64,000 nt of DNA from Robiginitalea biformata HTCC2501 (GCF_000024125.1 NC_013222.1:310001-374000), one strand, 5' to 3'. Positions 17,803 to 27,060 are shown, numbered from the stretch's first letter. Program-made: numbers and translations. The notes: generated by a model not told the origin, from the sequence alone.

Positions 17803-20800
17803 TTCGACAATCGTTTTAATTGAAACTCCGCTTTCCAACTGTATAAAACAGGAACCACAAAAAGGGTAATCAGTGCGATAAGCATCCCGCCAAAACTTGG
17901 TATCGCCATGGGTATCATAATATCGCTACCACGGCCTGTGGAGGTCAGCACTGGCAGTAAGGCAAGAATTGTCGTTGCCGTGGTCATCAAACAGGGACGG
18001 ATACGTTTTTCGCCTGCTTCCACTACCGAATCCCGAACGCCCATAAGGGTATCCGGTTTGTTTCTATCGAAAGTCTGTGTCAGATAGGTCGCCATGACTA
18101 CACCGTCGTCCGTGGCAATACCAAATAAGGCGATGAACCCGACCCAAACGGCGACGCTAAGATTTATAGTGTGCATCTGGAAGAGGTCGCGTAGGTTTTC
18201 GCCAAAGAAATTAAAGTTTAAAAACCAATCCTGACCATAAAACCAAATCATCAAAAACCCTCCAGCAAAGGCGACCGCTATACCTGTGAATACCATTAAC
18301 GATGTACCCACGGAGCGAAATTGGAAATAGAGGATCAGGAAAATAATAGTCAATGCCAAGGGTACCACCACAGACAAAGTTTTTTCAGCCCGTAACTGGT
18401 TTTCATAGGTTCCCGTAAAGAGATAGTTGATCCCTTTGGGAACTATCAGTTCGCCGCTATCGATTTTTTCCTGAATCAAGGCCTGGGCGTTTTCGACCAC
18501 TTCCACTTCCGCGAAACCGTCCAACTTATCGAAGAGTACGTAGCCCACCAAAAAAGTATCCTCACTTTTGATGACCTGTGGCCCTTTTTCGTAGTTGATG
18601 GTTACCAGCTCGCTCAAAGGAACGGGATTCCCTTTTTCAACGGGTACATAAATTTCCTTTAGGTCCTGCGGGTTTTCCCTAAGTTCCCTAGGATACCTCA
18701 CACGAACCCCATAACGTTCCCGGCCTTCAACGGTCTGGGTTAGTACCATGCCACCAACGGCCACCTGTAATACACTTTGTACATCTTCTATGGTAATACC
18801 ATAACGGGCCAATCGTTCCCTATCGATATCTATCAAGAGATAGGGTTTGCCCACAATCCTATCGGCAAATACCGCTTCGTCCTTGACCCCCTCGGCTTCT
18901 TTCAGGATGTCTTCCAATTGAATCCCGAATGCTTCGATTTGCTTTAAATCCTGACCTTTGACCTTGATGCCCATGGGTGCCCGCATTCCTGTCTGTAACA
19001 TGACCAGTCGGGTTTCGATGGGCTGTAGTTTCGGGGCGGAGGTAACACCTGGGAATTTGGTCACCTTGACAATTTCTTTCCAAATATCGTCGGGCGACTT
19101 TATTTCGGGTCGCCAGTTTCGAAAATACTCGCCGTCCTCATCAGGTATCAGGTCTTTTTGCTGTATGGAAAAAGCAGATTTTATCGAAGATTCCTTATAA
19201 TCCGCATCATCCGTATCGACCTCTAAATTCGGATTGGTCACAAAAGTACCGTCCCTCAGTTCGAACATGCCATCTTCATTTACTTTGTAGCGTTGCCATT
19301 TTCTATCTTCATCGAGCATGTATTCCGGTTTGTACTGAATAACATTCTCGTACATGGAAAGTGGAGCGGGATCTAGGGCCGATTCCGTTCTTCCTGATTT
19401 ACCGACTACAGTCGCTATTTCCGGAATACTGGCCACGGCCATATCGAGTTGCTGAAGTACGCGTTTGTTCTCTTCTACCCCTGCATGTGGCAACGATGTG
19501 GGCATCAGAAGGAAGGAACCTTCGTTGAGCGAGGGCATAAATTCCTTTCCGGTATTTCGCATAATCATCACACCGAACACAACTATCGCGGTCGGGACTG
19601 AGAGGAAAATAAGTTTGTTGCGCAAGGCCCAACGTAAAATTCGGGTATAATAATTTCTGAAAATCGTAAAGAAACCCAAAAGCCCGAAACAGATAAGACC
19701 CACGAATATCAGGTTCCAGAAAATGCTTTTGTCCAACCCCAAGGGCCTCCAGTATTCGGCGAGGACAAAAACAATGGCAAATGCCGAAATGATGATATTG
19801 ATCAAATTGGCCCGATTATCGGAAATCGTGAATCCCGATGAAATTTTTGAGGCCAATTCGGGATATTTCAAGAGGCCTACCACACCAAAGGCTATCAATA
19901 TCAACCCTAACAAAGAGCCATAGACAATGGCAAGAATTCCCAAAACGATAAGCACCCCATTGACACCATAGCCCAGCGTATTCTTTACACTCTTTTTACG
20001 AAACAGAAATGCTGCAAATGGCGGTATCAAAAATAAAGCGACGATAATGGATGCAGTCAATGCAAAGGTCTTGGTAAAGGCCAGTGGGCGAAAGAGCTTT
20101 CCTTCTGCCCCGATCATGGTAAAGACAGGGATAAAGCTGATAATAGTGGTCATTACCGCCGTTAAGATAGCACCCGACACTTCCGCTGTTGCCGTATAAA
20201 CAACTTTATTGATGGATTCTTTACCATCAGATTCGTCCAAATGCCGTATAATATTCTCGGAGAGGATGACCCCTACATCGACCATGGTGCCAATAGCGAT
20301 AGCGATACCCGACAGCGCTACGATATTGGCATCCACGCCAAAAAGTTTCATAGCGATAAAGACCATCAGCACTGCAACCGGCAACAGTCCGGAAATCAAA
20401 ATGGAAGCCCTTAGATTAAAGACCATGACAATAATGACCAAAATGGTAATCAGTATTTCCAGGGTCAGTGCCTCATCGAGGGTTCCAAGTGTTTCTTGAA
20501 TCAACTCGGTTCTATCATAAAACGGGACAATGGTCAATTGCGATGTTGTCCCGTCGCTAAGTTCTTTTGAAGGAAGCCCCGCACTGAGTTCGTCTATTTG
20601 GTCTTTAACATTGTTGATGACTTCCATGGGGTTTGCACCGTAGCGGGCCACGACCACGCCACCAACGACTTCGGCACCTTCCTTATCCAATATTCCCCTT
20701 CGGGTAGCTGGGCCATGTGCTACCCTGGCAATATCCCCAATACGTATCGAGGTAAAATCGCTCGAAGTAACCACGGCGTTCTCTAAATCGGACAATGATT

Positions 20801-21566
20801 TGACATAACCCAGCCCGCGAATCAGATATTCGGCCTGATTGATTTCCAAGGTTTGCGCACCGATGTCCCTGTTGCTCTGTTTTACGGCTTTTACGACTTG
20901 TTGCAGACTGATACCGTACTGCTTCATCAATTCCGGGTTTACATCGACTTGATATTCCAGAACGTAACCGCCAATGGAAGCCACCTCGGAAACCCCACTC
21001 GCCGAAGAAAGGGCATATTTCACATAGAAATCCTGTATGCTGCGAAGTTCCTGCAGATCCCAACCTCCGGTAACATTGCCATCCTTATCACGGCCTTCGA
21101 GCGTATACCAAAAAATTTGGCCCAATCCCGTTGCATCGGGCCCCAGAGCCGGGTTGACACCTTCCGGTAACAATCCTGCCGGTAGTGAATTCAATTTCTC
21201 AAGGATACGGCTACGGCTCCAATAGAACTCAATATCCTCCTCAAAAATGATATAGATACTCGAAAAGCCGAACATGGAGGAACTACGGATGGTCTTTACG
21301 CCGGGAATGCCCAATAAAGATGTGGTCAATGGGTAGGTTATCTGATCTTCGATATCCTGTGGGGACCGACCGTCCCACTTCGTAAATACGATTTGCTGAT
21401 TTTCCCCAATATCGGGAATGGCATCAACAGCAACCGGATTTCTGGGTAGTGCGCCGGTATTCCATTCAAAAGGTGCATTTACGATTCCCCAGCCTACAAA
21501 AAGGGCGAGCAGCAAAACCGCTACCAATTTATTTTCTATGAGAAACTTTATGCTTTTATTTAGCAT
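17799..21566 (-). CDS. cusA: CusA/CzcA-family heavy-metal RND pump
   Basis: 1255 residues, the usual arrangement of 12 membrane helices with two large periplasmic loops, somewhat longer than the common 1040 residues because of extra helices and loop insertions (about 520-640). The fourth helix region reads GIAIAIGTMVDVGVILSENI, with the Asp of the proton relay of the Cu/Ag (HME4-like) subgroup. Proton-driven export of Cu(I)/Ag(I) is the likely function, consistent with downstream multicopper oxidase and DUF3347 genes. It is the first gene of the large minus-strand operon. The leader contains an inverted repeat (21595-21625). Confidence 0.92.
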   Translation of the reverse strand: MLNKSIKFLIENKLVAVLLLALFVGWGIVNAPFEWNTGALPRNPVAVDAIPDIGENQQIVFTKWDGRSPQDIEDQITYPLTTSLLGIPGVKTIRSSSMFGFSSIYIIFEEDIEFYWSRSRILEKLNSLPAGLLPEGVNPALGPDATGLGQIFWYTLEGRDKDGNVTGGWDLQELRSIQDFYVKYALSSASGVSEVASIGGYVLEYQVDVNPELMKQYGISLQQVVKAVKQSNRDIGAQTLEINQAEYLIRGLGYVKSLSDLENAVVTSSDFTSIRIGDIARVAHGPATRRGILDKEGAEVVGGVVVARYGANPMEVINNVKDQIDELSAGLPSKELSDGTTSQLTIVPFYDRTELIQETLGTLDEALTLEILITILVIIVMVFNLRASILISGLLPVAVLMVFIAMKLFGVDANIVALSGIAIAIGTMVDVGVILSENIIRHLDESDGKESINKVVYTATAEVSGAILTAVMTTIISFIPVFTMIGAEGKLFRPLAFTKTFALTASIIVALFLIPPFAAFLFRKKSVKNTLGYGVNGVLIVLGILAIVYGSLLGLILIAFGVVGLLKYPELASKISSGFTISDNRANLINIIISAFAIVFVLAEYWRPLGLDKSIFWNLIFVGLICFGLLGFFTIFRNYYTRILRWALRNKLIFLSVPTAIVVFGVMIMRNTGKEFMPSLNEGSFLLMPTSLPHAGVEENKRVLQQLDMAVASIPEIATVVGKSGRTESALDPAPLSMYENVIQYKPEYMLDEDRKWQRYKVNEDGMFELRDGTFVTNPNLEVDTDDADYKESSIKSAFSIQQKDLIPDEDGEYFRNWRPEIKSPDDIWKEIVKVTKFPGVTSAPKLQPIETRLVMLQTGMRAPMGIKVKGQDLKQIEAFGIQLEDILKEAEGVKDEAVFADRIVGKPYLLIDIDRERLARYGITIEDVQSVLQVAVGGMVLTQTVEGRERYGVRVRYPRELRENPQDLKEIYVPVEKGNPVPLSELVTINYEKGPQVIKSEDTFLVGYVLFDKLDGFAEVEVVENAQALIQEKIDSGELIVPKGINYLFTGTYENQLRAEKTLSVVVPLALTIIFLILYFQFRSVGTSLMVFTGIAVAFAGGFLMIWFYGQDWFLNFNFFGENLRDLFQMHTINLSVAVWVGFIALFGIATDDGVVMATYLTQTFDRNKPDTLMGVRDSVVEAGEKRIRPCLMTTATTILALLPVLTSTGRGSDIMIPMAIPSFGGMLIALITLFVVPVLYSWKAEFQLKRLSK

Positions 21567-21594
21567 GATTAGGATAATTAAGTAATTGGAAATT

Positions 21595-21625
21595 CAAGTT
21601 GACAAAACCAACAAAAACCAACTTG
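21595..21625. promoter_or_regulatory. Inverted repeat in the cusA leader
   Basis: CAAGTTG (21595-21601) and CAACTTG (21619-21625) form inverted arms 17 bp apart; the spacer holds a near-direct repeat of AAAACCAAC. It lies about 30-60 bp upstream of the pump start, suitable for an operator, perhaps for the AraC-type regulator at 23374. No experimental support. Confidence 0.4.
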
Positions 21626-21675
21626 ACCCTAACAATAAATAATATGTTGGGCCTAAATTGTCAATTACTTAAAAA

Positions 21676-22092
21676 TCAAATCAGAAAGGTCTGATCCAGA
21701 ACTTGGATGTCCCGTATCAGTGGTGGGGGGGAATAATCCTTAAAAGGAACGATTTTCGTATCAAATCCTTCGTAAAGGTTTATGAAAGAATATAGAAATG
21801 ATACTACAAAGACTTGTTGCTCATCGTTGAGATTTTCATATGAAATCTTTAAATCATCTTGGCCAGCAATGGCTAGTGTTTGATCCTCGCAGCAACCTTT
21901 ATTTCCTATAAGGTGGTAATGTGAATCTTTGGATTGTTGCATCTCCATTCCACAAGACTCCGCTTTACCGAAAAAAGAGAAATCCACCAAAACATCGCCG
22001 CAATAATGCCGATCAACGGCAAAGGAGAACGTCGATAACAGCACTAAAAGTGCCATTATAGATGACGATATTTTGCAAAATCTTTTTTTCAT
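21676..22092 (-). CDS. HYC_CC_PP family protein, copy 1
   Basis: 138 residues with a signal peptide (about 1-27), HYCGD after it (about 29-33), a Cys at position 47 or so, a GCCED pair and the late YSPPPL motif. These match the HYC_CC_PP family of small secreted proteins found next to metal-efflux operons in Bacteroidota. The Cys/His pairs suggest metal binding outside the cytoplasm. It lies 109 bp upstream of the RND pump gene, same strand. Confidence 0.87.
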   Translation of the reverse strand: MKKRFCKISSSIMALLVLLSTFSFAVDRHYCGDVLVDFSFFGKAESCGMEMQQSKDSHYHLIGNKGCCEDQTLAIAGQDDLKISYENLNDEQQVFVVSFLYSFINLYEGFDTKIVPFKDYSPPPLIRDIQVLDQTFLI

Positions 22093-22781
22093 TAGGTATG
22101 TAAATCTACAAAAACTTTAACACTTTTTTTCTGTTTAACATATTTTACGACATCTTCATCTGACATAACCAGCATAGTTTGTCCAAATTAATCCGATCTG
22201 AGTTCCATTAGCAATTGGTCCAACTCGTTAAAAGTCTGGAGGTTTGGCCATGATCAAAACCTGCCGACTCAAAATCCTTGTGTATAAACCTGCCATTGTT
22301 TTGTGACAAAGCCCCTTTCTGAAAGTCCAGGTCTACAGTAAAATAATTCCCTTGGTAACGAGAGACCCGTCTGACCACCATCTTTAGAGCAACAATTCAA
22401 ACAAGTGAAAAACAAGAGCAAAAGCCGGCCCTGCACCTAAGTTCTGCAAATAACATTTTGTTCCTTAATATCGCTTTTATGATATTGAATGTTTATATGT
22501 GCCCTTTTCCTGTGCTTGAATCAGTAATTCCAAGCGATTTGCTGCGCTTTCCAAGATATTGCTAGTGAGAAACTATACCAAAGACATTGTTTAATTCGTA
22601 ATTACGAATCTTTTAGTCTTAAACATGACCAATATCATATTTTTGTTTAGCCCTCCTGGTTATTTTTAAAAGCGAATTCTTAACGGATTTAAATGCAAAA
22701 ATTTGAAAAACAAACAATTACAGTCATATTCAAATCAAAGTTATATGAAATAGGCTAAACAAAAACAATTAGCATTAAGAA
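22093..22781. other. Intergenic region between divergent operons
   Basis: About 690 bp between the minus-strand copper operon and plus-strand genes. It must hold divergent promoters. A minus-strand frame of 57 codons (22208-22381, start ATG) shows no recognisable family and no signal peptide; it may be a gene remnant. The rest is AT-rich. I see no RNA gene or long repeat. Confidence 0.4.
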
Positions 22782-23156
22782 TTGAAGCGAATTTGTACTA
22801 AAATATTATCCATATTTCTCACGTGTACGGTATTATTTACCACCACGTCTTTTACGGCGAATATGCATTTTTGCTGTAGCAAGTTGGTGAGCTTATCTGT
22901 GACTGGTGAGGCAAAACCATGTGATGAAAAGCTTCAAAAACCAGAAAATACCACGAAGAAATGTTCTTTGGAGCAAAAAGATTGCTGTAGTACTGATTCT
23001 TTTATCAACATTGGTAATGATGATTTAAGGAAGGTTTCATCTGAGCTTGATTCGCATGCTTTTGTCTTTTTAAAAGCATTTTTCCACTCCTATTTTAGTC
23101 TATTTCAAGAACTTGAGCTTAAAACAGTTTCCGTTATAAACCATGATCCTCCCTAG
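22782..23156 (+). CDS. HYC_CC_PP-like protein, copy 2 (TTG start)
   Basis: 124 residues reading MKRICTKILSIFLTCTVLFT at the N-terminus if a TTG at 22782 is used; no in-frame ATG precedes it and the next Met is after the signal peptide. Motifs: HFCC (replacing HYC), KDCCSTD, and a C-terminal DPP. It is diverged from copy 1 at 21676-22092. The TTG may reflect a mutated start, so expression may be weak. Confidence 0.7.
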   Translation: MKRICTKILSIFLTCTVLFTTTSFTANMHFCCSKLVSLSVTGEAKPCDEKLQKPENTTKKCSLEQKDCCSTDSFINIGNDDLRKVSSELDSHAFVFLKAFFHSYFSLFQELELKTVSVINHDPP

Positions 23157-23373
23157 ATCGAACGGGACATACTCATACTTCACGAAGTTTTCTTGATTTG
23201 ATTTTTATTTAAGCGGATTAACAATCTGTGCTTCCCATTGCCAACAGCCCATTGTTTGGTTATCTACTGTCGCGTCCATTTTCTGGCGACACCCTTTTTC
23301 GACCTGTATTTTATCAGAGAATCAATCCTCCGATTGATTTATTGCTCAGTTATGAACACGAACATTTTCATAC

Positions 23374-23955
23374 ATGGAATCCACTAGAGTTTATTGGGTT
23401 ATGAATATGGTCTGTAGTCGGTGCCTAAAAGTCATAAAGCAAGAATTGCGTGATTTGGGAATTCCGGTATTGTCCCTTGAATTAGGGAAACTTACGGTAA
23501 AGGCCCAAGAAATATCAATTGCCGAAGTAGACCGAGAAGTGATGGATGTCCTCCATTCCAACGGCTTTGAAATAGCCAAAAGTGAAGAAGAGATGATAGT
23601 CGAGCAAATAAAGATTGCTTTGATATCATTGGTTTCCGATGTTCCCTTTGATATAAAGGAAAATATTTCGGACTATCTGACAAAATCGTTGCATAGAGCC
23701 TACAAAGTGCTGAGCAAAAAATTTTCAAAAAATGAAAATACCACTATAGAAAAATATTTCATCAAGTTGAAAATTGAAAAGGTAAAAGAGCTCATACAGT
23801 TGCGGCAGCATACCTTTTCTGATATCGCTTATATGCTCGATTACAGCAGTGTTAACCACTTATCCAGACAGTTCAAGGAAATCATGGGCATGAGCATGAC
23901 CGATTACAAGAATAGCCAAGTGTGGCAACGGGGCTTTCTTGACGAAATTATATAG
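23374..23955 (+). CDS. AraC-type regulator with HMA-like metal-sensing N-terminus
   Basis: 193 residues. The N-terminal about 70 residues have an HMA-like layout: strand VYWVMN, CSRC ligand pair (about 14-17), helix KVIKQELRDLG, then strands LSLELGKLTVKA and a second helix EVDREVMDVLHSNGFEI. The C-terminal about 100 residues are an AraC/XylS helix-turn-helix (FSDIAYMLDYSSVNHLSRQFKEIMGMS). It is probably a one-component sensor binding Cu(I)/Ag(I) through the CxxC pair and controlling the divergent copper genes. Metal identity and targets are inferred. Confidence 0.85.
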   Translation: MESTRVYWVMNMVCSRCLKVIKQELRDLGIPVLSLELGKLTVKAQEISIAEVDREVMDVLHSNGFEIAKSEEEMIVEQIKIALISLVSDVPFDIKENISDYLTKSLHRAYKVLSKKFSKNENTTIEKYFIKLKIEKVKELIQLRQHTFSDIAYMLDYSSVNHLSRQFKEIMGMSMTDYKNSQVWQRGFLDEII

Positions 23956-24031
23956 ATAAAAAAGAATATTATGAAGTTATAACTGACCCATAAAAAATAG
24001 TTTTAACTCAACAACCTAATTGATTCAAAAT

Positions 24032-24439
24032 ATGAAAATAACTAAAACATTATCAGGACCTATTACGCTTACGGTGCTTCTACTTCTCTTGGCGATACCG
24101 AGCGTGAATTCACAAGAAAAATGGGAAGCGCCCGAAAGTGCGGATAAATTGACTAACCCCTTGAAAAATGATGCCTCTGCTGTTGCCAATGGCAAAAGAA
24201 CTTACAAAATGCTTTGTGTGATTTGCCATGGCGCAAAAGGAAAGGGAGACGGCATGGGAGGAGCAGGCCTAACTCCGAAACCTACCGATTTGACCAATAC
24301 GGATGTGCAGGCCCAGACCGACGGAGCTCTTTTCTGGAAGTTAACCGAAGGGCGTTCACCCATGGCCTCTTATAAAAGTGCATTGCCGGAAAAGAAAAGA
24401 TGGGAATTGATTAACTATATCAGAACCTTAAAAAAATGA
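24032..24439 (+). CDS. Periplasmic c-type cytochrome
   Basis: The ATG at 24032 is used rather than an upstream TTG; it gives a signal peptide ending NSQEK. The roughly 135-residue product has a single CVICH haem site followed by GAKGKGDGMGGAGLTPKPTDL and a distal Met (RSPMASYKSAL), the class I cytochrome c pattern. Its stop overlaps the start of the next gene by 4 bp. It may serve as electron acceptor for copper or other metal oxidation. Confidence 0.9.
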   Translation: MKITKTLSGPITLTVLLLLLAIPSVNSQEKWEAPESADKLTNPLKNDASAVANGKRTYKMLCVICHGAKGKGDGMGGAGLTPKPTDLTNTDVQAQTDGALFWKLTEGRSPMASYKSALPEKKRWELINYIRTLKK

Positions 24440-25596
24440 AAAAGCTACTAGTATTTATGACCATTTTGGCGTTTGGGTCTTCAGCATTTGGACAGACCTA
24501 CAACACCTTTGAACCGAGTAAGACCCAATTTATGCTGCGTGGTTACGGCCACACGGGGTTCGAATATATGGATTCGGGCGACGAATCAGAATCTACTTTT
24601 CTGGGATCGGCTTTCGCTCCTATATTCCTATACAAACACTCTGACAGATTGATGTTCGAGGCTGAACTGGAGTTTGTGTTGGAAGGGAATGAATTAGAAA
24701 CCGGTTTGGAATATGCAGATGTCATGTACGTGCTCAACAAGAACATGACCGTTCGGGCTGGGAAATTTCTTTTGCCCTTCGGCACATTCATCGAAAGGTT
24801 GCATCCCGCGTGGATAAACAGATTGCCCAATGCCCCCTTGGGCTACGGACACGATGGCATAGCACCCTCCTCGGGTATCGGTGTAGAGCTTAGGGGGGCA
24901 TTTGATTTAGGTGGCCCCAAATTAAACTATTCAGTGTACTCGACCAACGGCCCAAGAATAAAAGATGGATCTGAAGAACCGGAAGAAGCAGGTATTTTGG
25001 AATTTGCGAACTATGAGGATACCAATTTGGCCAAAGCTTTTGGTGGCCGAATCGGGTTGTTGCCTTTTTCAGATTCTTCTACTGAAATTGGTTTTTCAGC
25101 CTATTCAACCAGCGGCACAGGGGAAGAGGGTTCAGAATTCGAGGACATTGGTGCTTTTTTGTATGCCCTGGATTTTTCCTTGGTGAAACAAATACCGGGA
25201 TTGAGTGGCATAGTGGATGTAAAAGCACAATATAACAGTTCCAACGTGGATACGGCCACATTTATCGAAATGCATGAAGATGGTGATTTAGAAGAATATT
25301 CTTTTGACAATCAAAGTAACTCCTTTTATGCCCAACTGAGCTATAGGCCCACAATGGCCAGCAGTGACTTCGTGAAAAAATTGGAGCTTGTTGGAAGGTA
25401 CTCAGACTTTAACGCACCTGAAGGCGCTGAGTGGGAAGAGAAATCAACACAATATGCCTTCGGACTCAACTATTGGTTGAGCTGGCGGTCGGTAGTGAAG
25501 CTTAGTTATCAGACCACAGAAACTGAAGGAGGCCATGATGGAGATGGAATCACCAATACAAACGGTTTGTTTTTGCATTGGGCCATAGGATTTTAA
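24436..25596 (+). CDS. Outer-membrane porin-like protein
   Basis: 386 residues with a signal peptide (ending AFGQ) and a sequence dominated by alternating hydrophobic beta-strands, ending LFLHWAIGF, with a terminal Phe as in outer-membrane barrels. Segments like NMTVRAGKFLLPFGTFIERLHP resemble phosphate-selective-porin/OprP-type proteins. Substrate unknown. It is translationally coupled to the cytochrome gene upstream. Confidence 0.82.
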   Translation: MKKLLVFMTILAFGSSAFGQTYNTFEPSKTQFMLRGYGHTGFEYMDSGDESESTFLGSAFAPIFLYKHSDRLMFEAELEFVLEGNELETGLEYADVMYVLNKNMTVRAGKFLLPFGTFIERLHPAWINRLPNAPLGYGHDGIAPSSGIGVELRGAFDLGGPKLNYSVYSTNGPRIKDGSEEPEEAGILEFANYEDTNLAKAFGGRIGLLPFSDSSTEIGFSAYSTSGTGEEGSEFEDIGAFLYALDFSLVKQIPGLSGIVDVKAQYNSSNVDTATFIEMHEDGDLEEYSFDNQSNSFYAQLSYRPTMASSDFVKKLELVGRYSDFNAPEGAEWEEKSTQYAFGLNYWLSWRSVVKLSYQTTETEGGHDGDGITNTNGLFLHWAIGF

Positions 25597-25618
25597 TTAA
25601 ATCATAAAAATTAGAGAA

Positions 25619-25939
25619 ATGAAAACAGTGTATAAATTATCAATCGCTTTGGGGCTCATGGTTGCATTTGGACTGACGGTCGTCGCCTGTTCATCGACCA
25701 AGGACAAAAATACCGATGTGCCAGCTGATTCAGTGGTAGAAGCTTCCGAAGAATTTAGTATAGAGAAATCCGGGGCACAACTATGGGGAGAGACCTGTAA
25801 CCGCTGTCACATTGCCCCGTCGCCGGCTGATTACAACGATACGGACTGGGAAACTATAAGCTTACATATGCGGGTGAGGGCAAACCTGACCGAACACGAA
25901 AGTAAAAAAATAGAAGAGTTTCTTAAGTCAGCTAATTGA
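25619..25939 (+). CDS. Haem-binding lipoprotein (cytochrome c-like)
   Basis: 106 residues with a lipoprotein signal (lipobox VVACSS) and a CNRCH haem site followed by a short helical domain (PSPADYNDTDWETISLHMRVRANLT). It resembles small monohaem proteins of Bacteroidota. It sits 22 bp downstream of the porin and probably works with the cytochrome at 24032. Confidence 0.85.
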   Translation: MKTVYKLSIALGLMVAFGLTVVACSSTKDKNTDVPADSVVEASEEFSIEKSGAQLWGETCNRCHIAPSPADYNDTDWETISLHMRVRANLTEHESKKIEEFLKSAN

Positions 25940-25949
25940 TGGATGGAAA

Positions 25950-25988
25950 TGCTCCCATAGCCGCTGGGCCATTTTGGTTATGGGAGCA
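25950..25988. terminator. Perfect 10-bp hairpin after cytochrome operon
   Basis: TGCTCCCATA (25950-25959) and TATGGGAGCA (25979-25988) pair perfectly with a 19-base loop, 10 bp after the stop of the preceding gene. There is no T-run downstream, so it may be a weak terminator or an mRNA 3'-end stabiliser. Confidence 0.5.
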
Positions 25989-26056
25989 AAATTCCAAGCA
26001 TAATAAAGGAATATCACCTAAGGACACTTACATATTAATTATAAAAATTAGAACCA

Positions 26057-26533
26057 ATGAAAACAGTATCACTAATGCTCTCTATGATTGCGTTCATAGC
26101 TCTAGGGAGCTGTAACCAAAGTGTAGATGCCAACGCACTACTTGAAAATACCGAAACAAGAACTGAAATCATGAACACAATAGTAGGCAATCATAGTTAT
26201 ATGACCGAATTTATGGATGCCATGCAGAATAATGACCATGCTATGCAAATGATGCAGGGCAATACTAAAATGATGGGAAACATGATGCAGGCAGACGGTA
26301 TGCAGATGATGATGAAAGACAGTGTGATGATGAAGAACATGATGCAAAATATGATGAAGGACGGAAAGATGATGGGCGACATGATGCAAATGATGCACGA
26401 AAAAGGGATCATGAGCAAAGACTGTATGGAATCTTGTATGAAAATGATGGGAGACAAGGGAATGGACACGAAGGGAATGATGGGTAACATGCCATCGGGA
26501 TCTTCCAATGCCGATCACTCTGAAAATCACTAA
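26057..26533 (+). CDS. Methionine-rich lipoprotein, second copy type
   Basis: 158 residues with a lipobox (LGSCNQ) and a long Met/Asp/Lys-rich region: MMQGNTKMMGNMMQADG, MMKDSVMMKNMMQNMMKDG, and so on, with a few late Cys (CMESC). The plan matches the Met-rich lipoprotein at 12256-12816. Probably a Cu(I)/Ag(I)-binding periplasmic or surface protein. Confidence 0.8.
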   Translation: MKTVSLMLSMIAFIALGSCNQSVDANALLENTETRTEIMNTIVGNHSYMTEFMDAMQNNDHAMQMMQGNTKMMGNMMQADGMQMMMKDSVMMKNMMQNMMKDGKMMGDMMQMMHEKGIMSKDCMESCMKMMGDKGMDTKGMMGNMPSGSSNADHSENH

Positions 26534-26559
26534 AGTTTAATTTAAATGAATACAGAACC

Positions 26560-26801
26560 ATGAAAAATCACTGGTTATGGATGGTCATCGGATGTGGCCT
26601 ACCCCTATTGCTTATTTTTTTGCTCCCGTATTCGGAATCAAAGGCAACCTGACCCTATTCACTTTTATCGTTATCATGTTTGCTGTGCATTTGTTAATGC
26701 CAATGCGACACGGTGGCCACAGTCATGGTCTAACAGAGGATAATCTGAAAAGGAAAAGTGAAGAAAAACAGGACAAGGACAAAGAACAGCACCACCATTG
26801 A
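26560..26801 (+). pseudogene. DUF2933-like small membrane protein, frameshifted
   Basis: From the ATG at 26560 the frame reads MKNHWLWMVIGCGLPLLLIF and then hits a stop about 32 codons in. The +2 frame from about 26615 continues as APVFGIKGNLTLFTFIVIMF...LLMPMRHGGHSHGL to a stop at 26801. The two halves together make one DUF2933-type protein with two membrane helices and a His-rich tail. The break lies at a run of seven T (26615-26621); eight T would restore the frame. It may be a real mutation, a sequencing error, or a slippage-dependent gene. Confidence 0.75.
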
Positions 26802-26814
26802 AAACGAAAGACTT

Positions 26815-27030
26815 ATGAAAAAGAGGTTTCAAATAGACGGGATAAGTTGTGGAGGTTGTATCACAAGGATCAAGAAGGTTTTGGAAGGCCATGAGGCTAT
26901 AGATGAAGCGAAAATATTCTTGAATCCAAAAGGAGTTGCTAAAATCAATATGAACGAGAATCTTTCAATAAATGATTTGCAGAAACAACTCGATCAGCTT
27001 GACGGTTACACAATAACTGAAATAGAATAA
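26815..27030 (+). CDS. Stand-alone HMA metal-binding protein
   Basis: 71 residues from the ATG at 26815: MKKRFQIDGISCGGCITRIKKV, a heavy-metal-associated domain with CGGC ligands and the rest of a ferredoxin-like fold (EAIDEAKIFLNPKGVAKINMNE). Cytosolic copper chaperone-like. It lies 13 bp after the DUF2933-like gene. Confidence 0.85.
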   Translation: MKKRFQIDGISCGGCITRIKKVLEGHEAIDEAKIFLNPKGVAKINMNENLSINDLQKQLDQLDGYTITEIE

Positions 27031-27060
27031 ATAAGTATTAACATTTAAAACAAAAAAACT

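Noticed and set aside
22208-22381. 57-codon minus-strand frame in the divergent region
   Set aside because: No family and no clear start context; kept only as a possible remnant in the intergenic note.
26138-26530. Minus-strand His-rich frame across the second Met-rich lipoprotein gene
   Set aside because: Mirror of the Met/Asp repeats on plus; no signal or family pattern.
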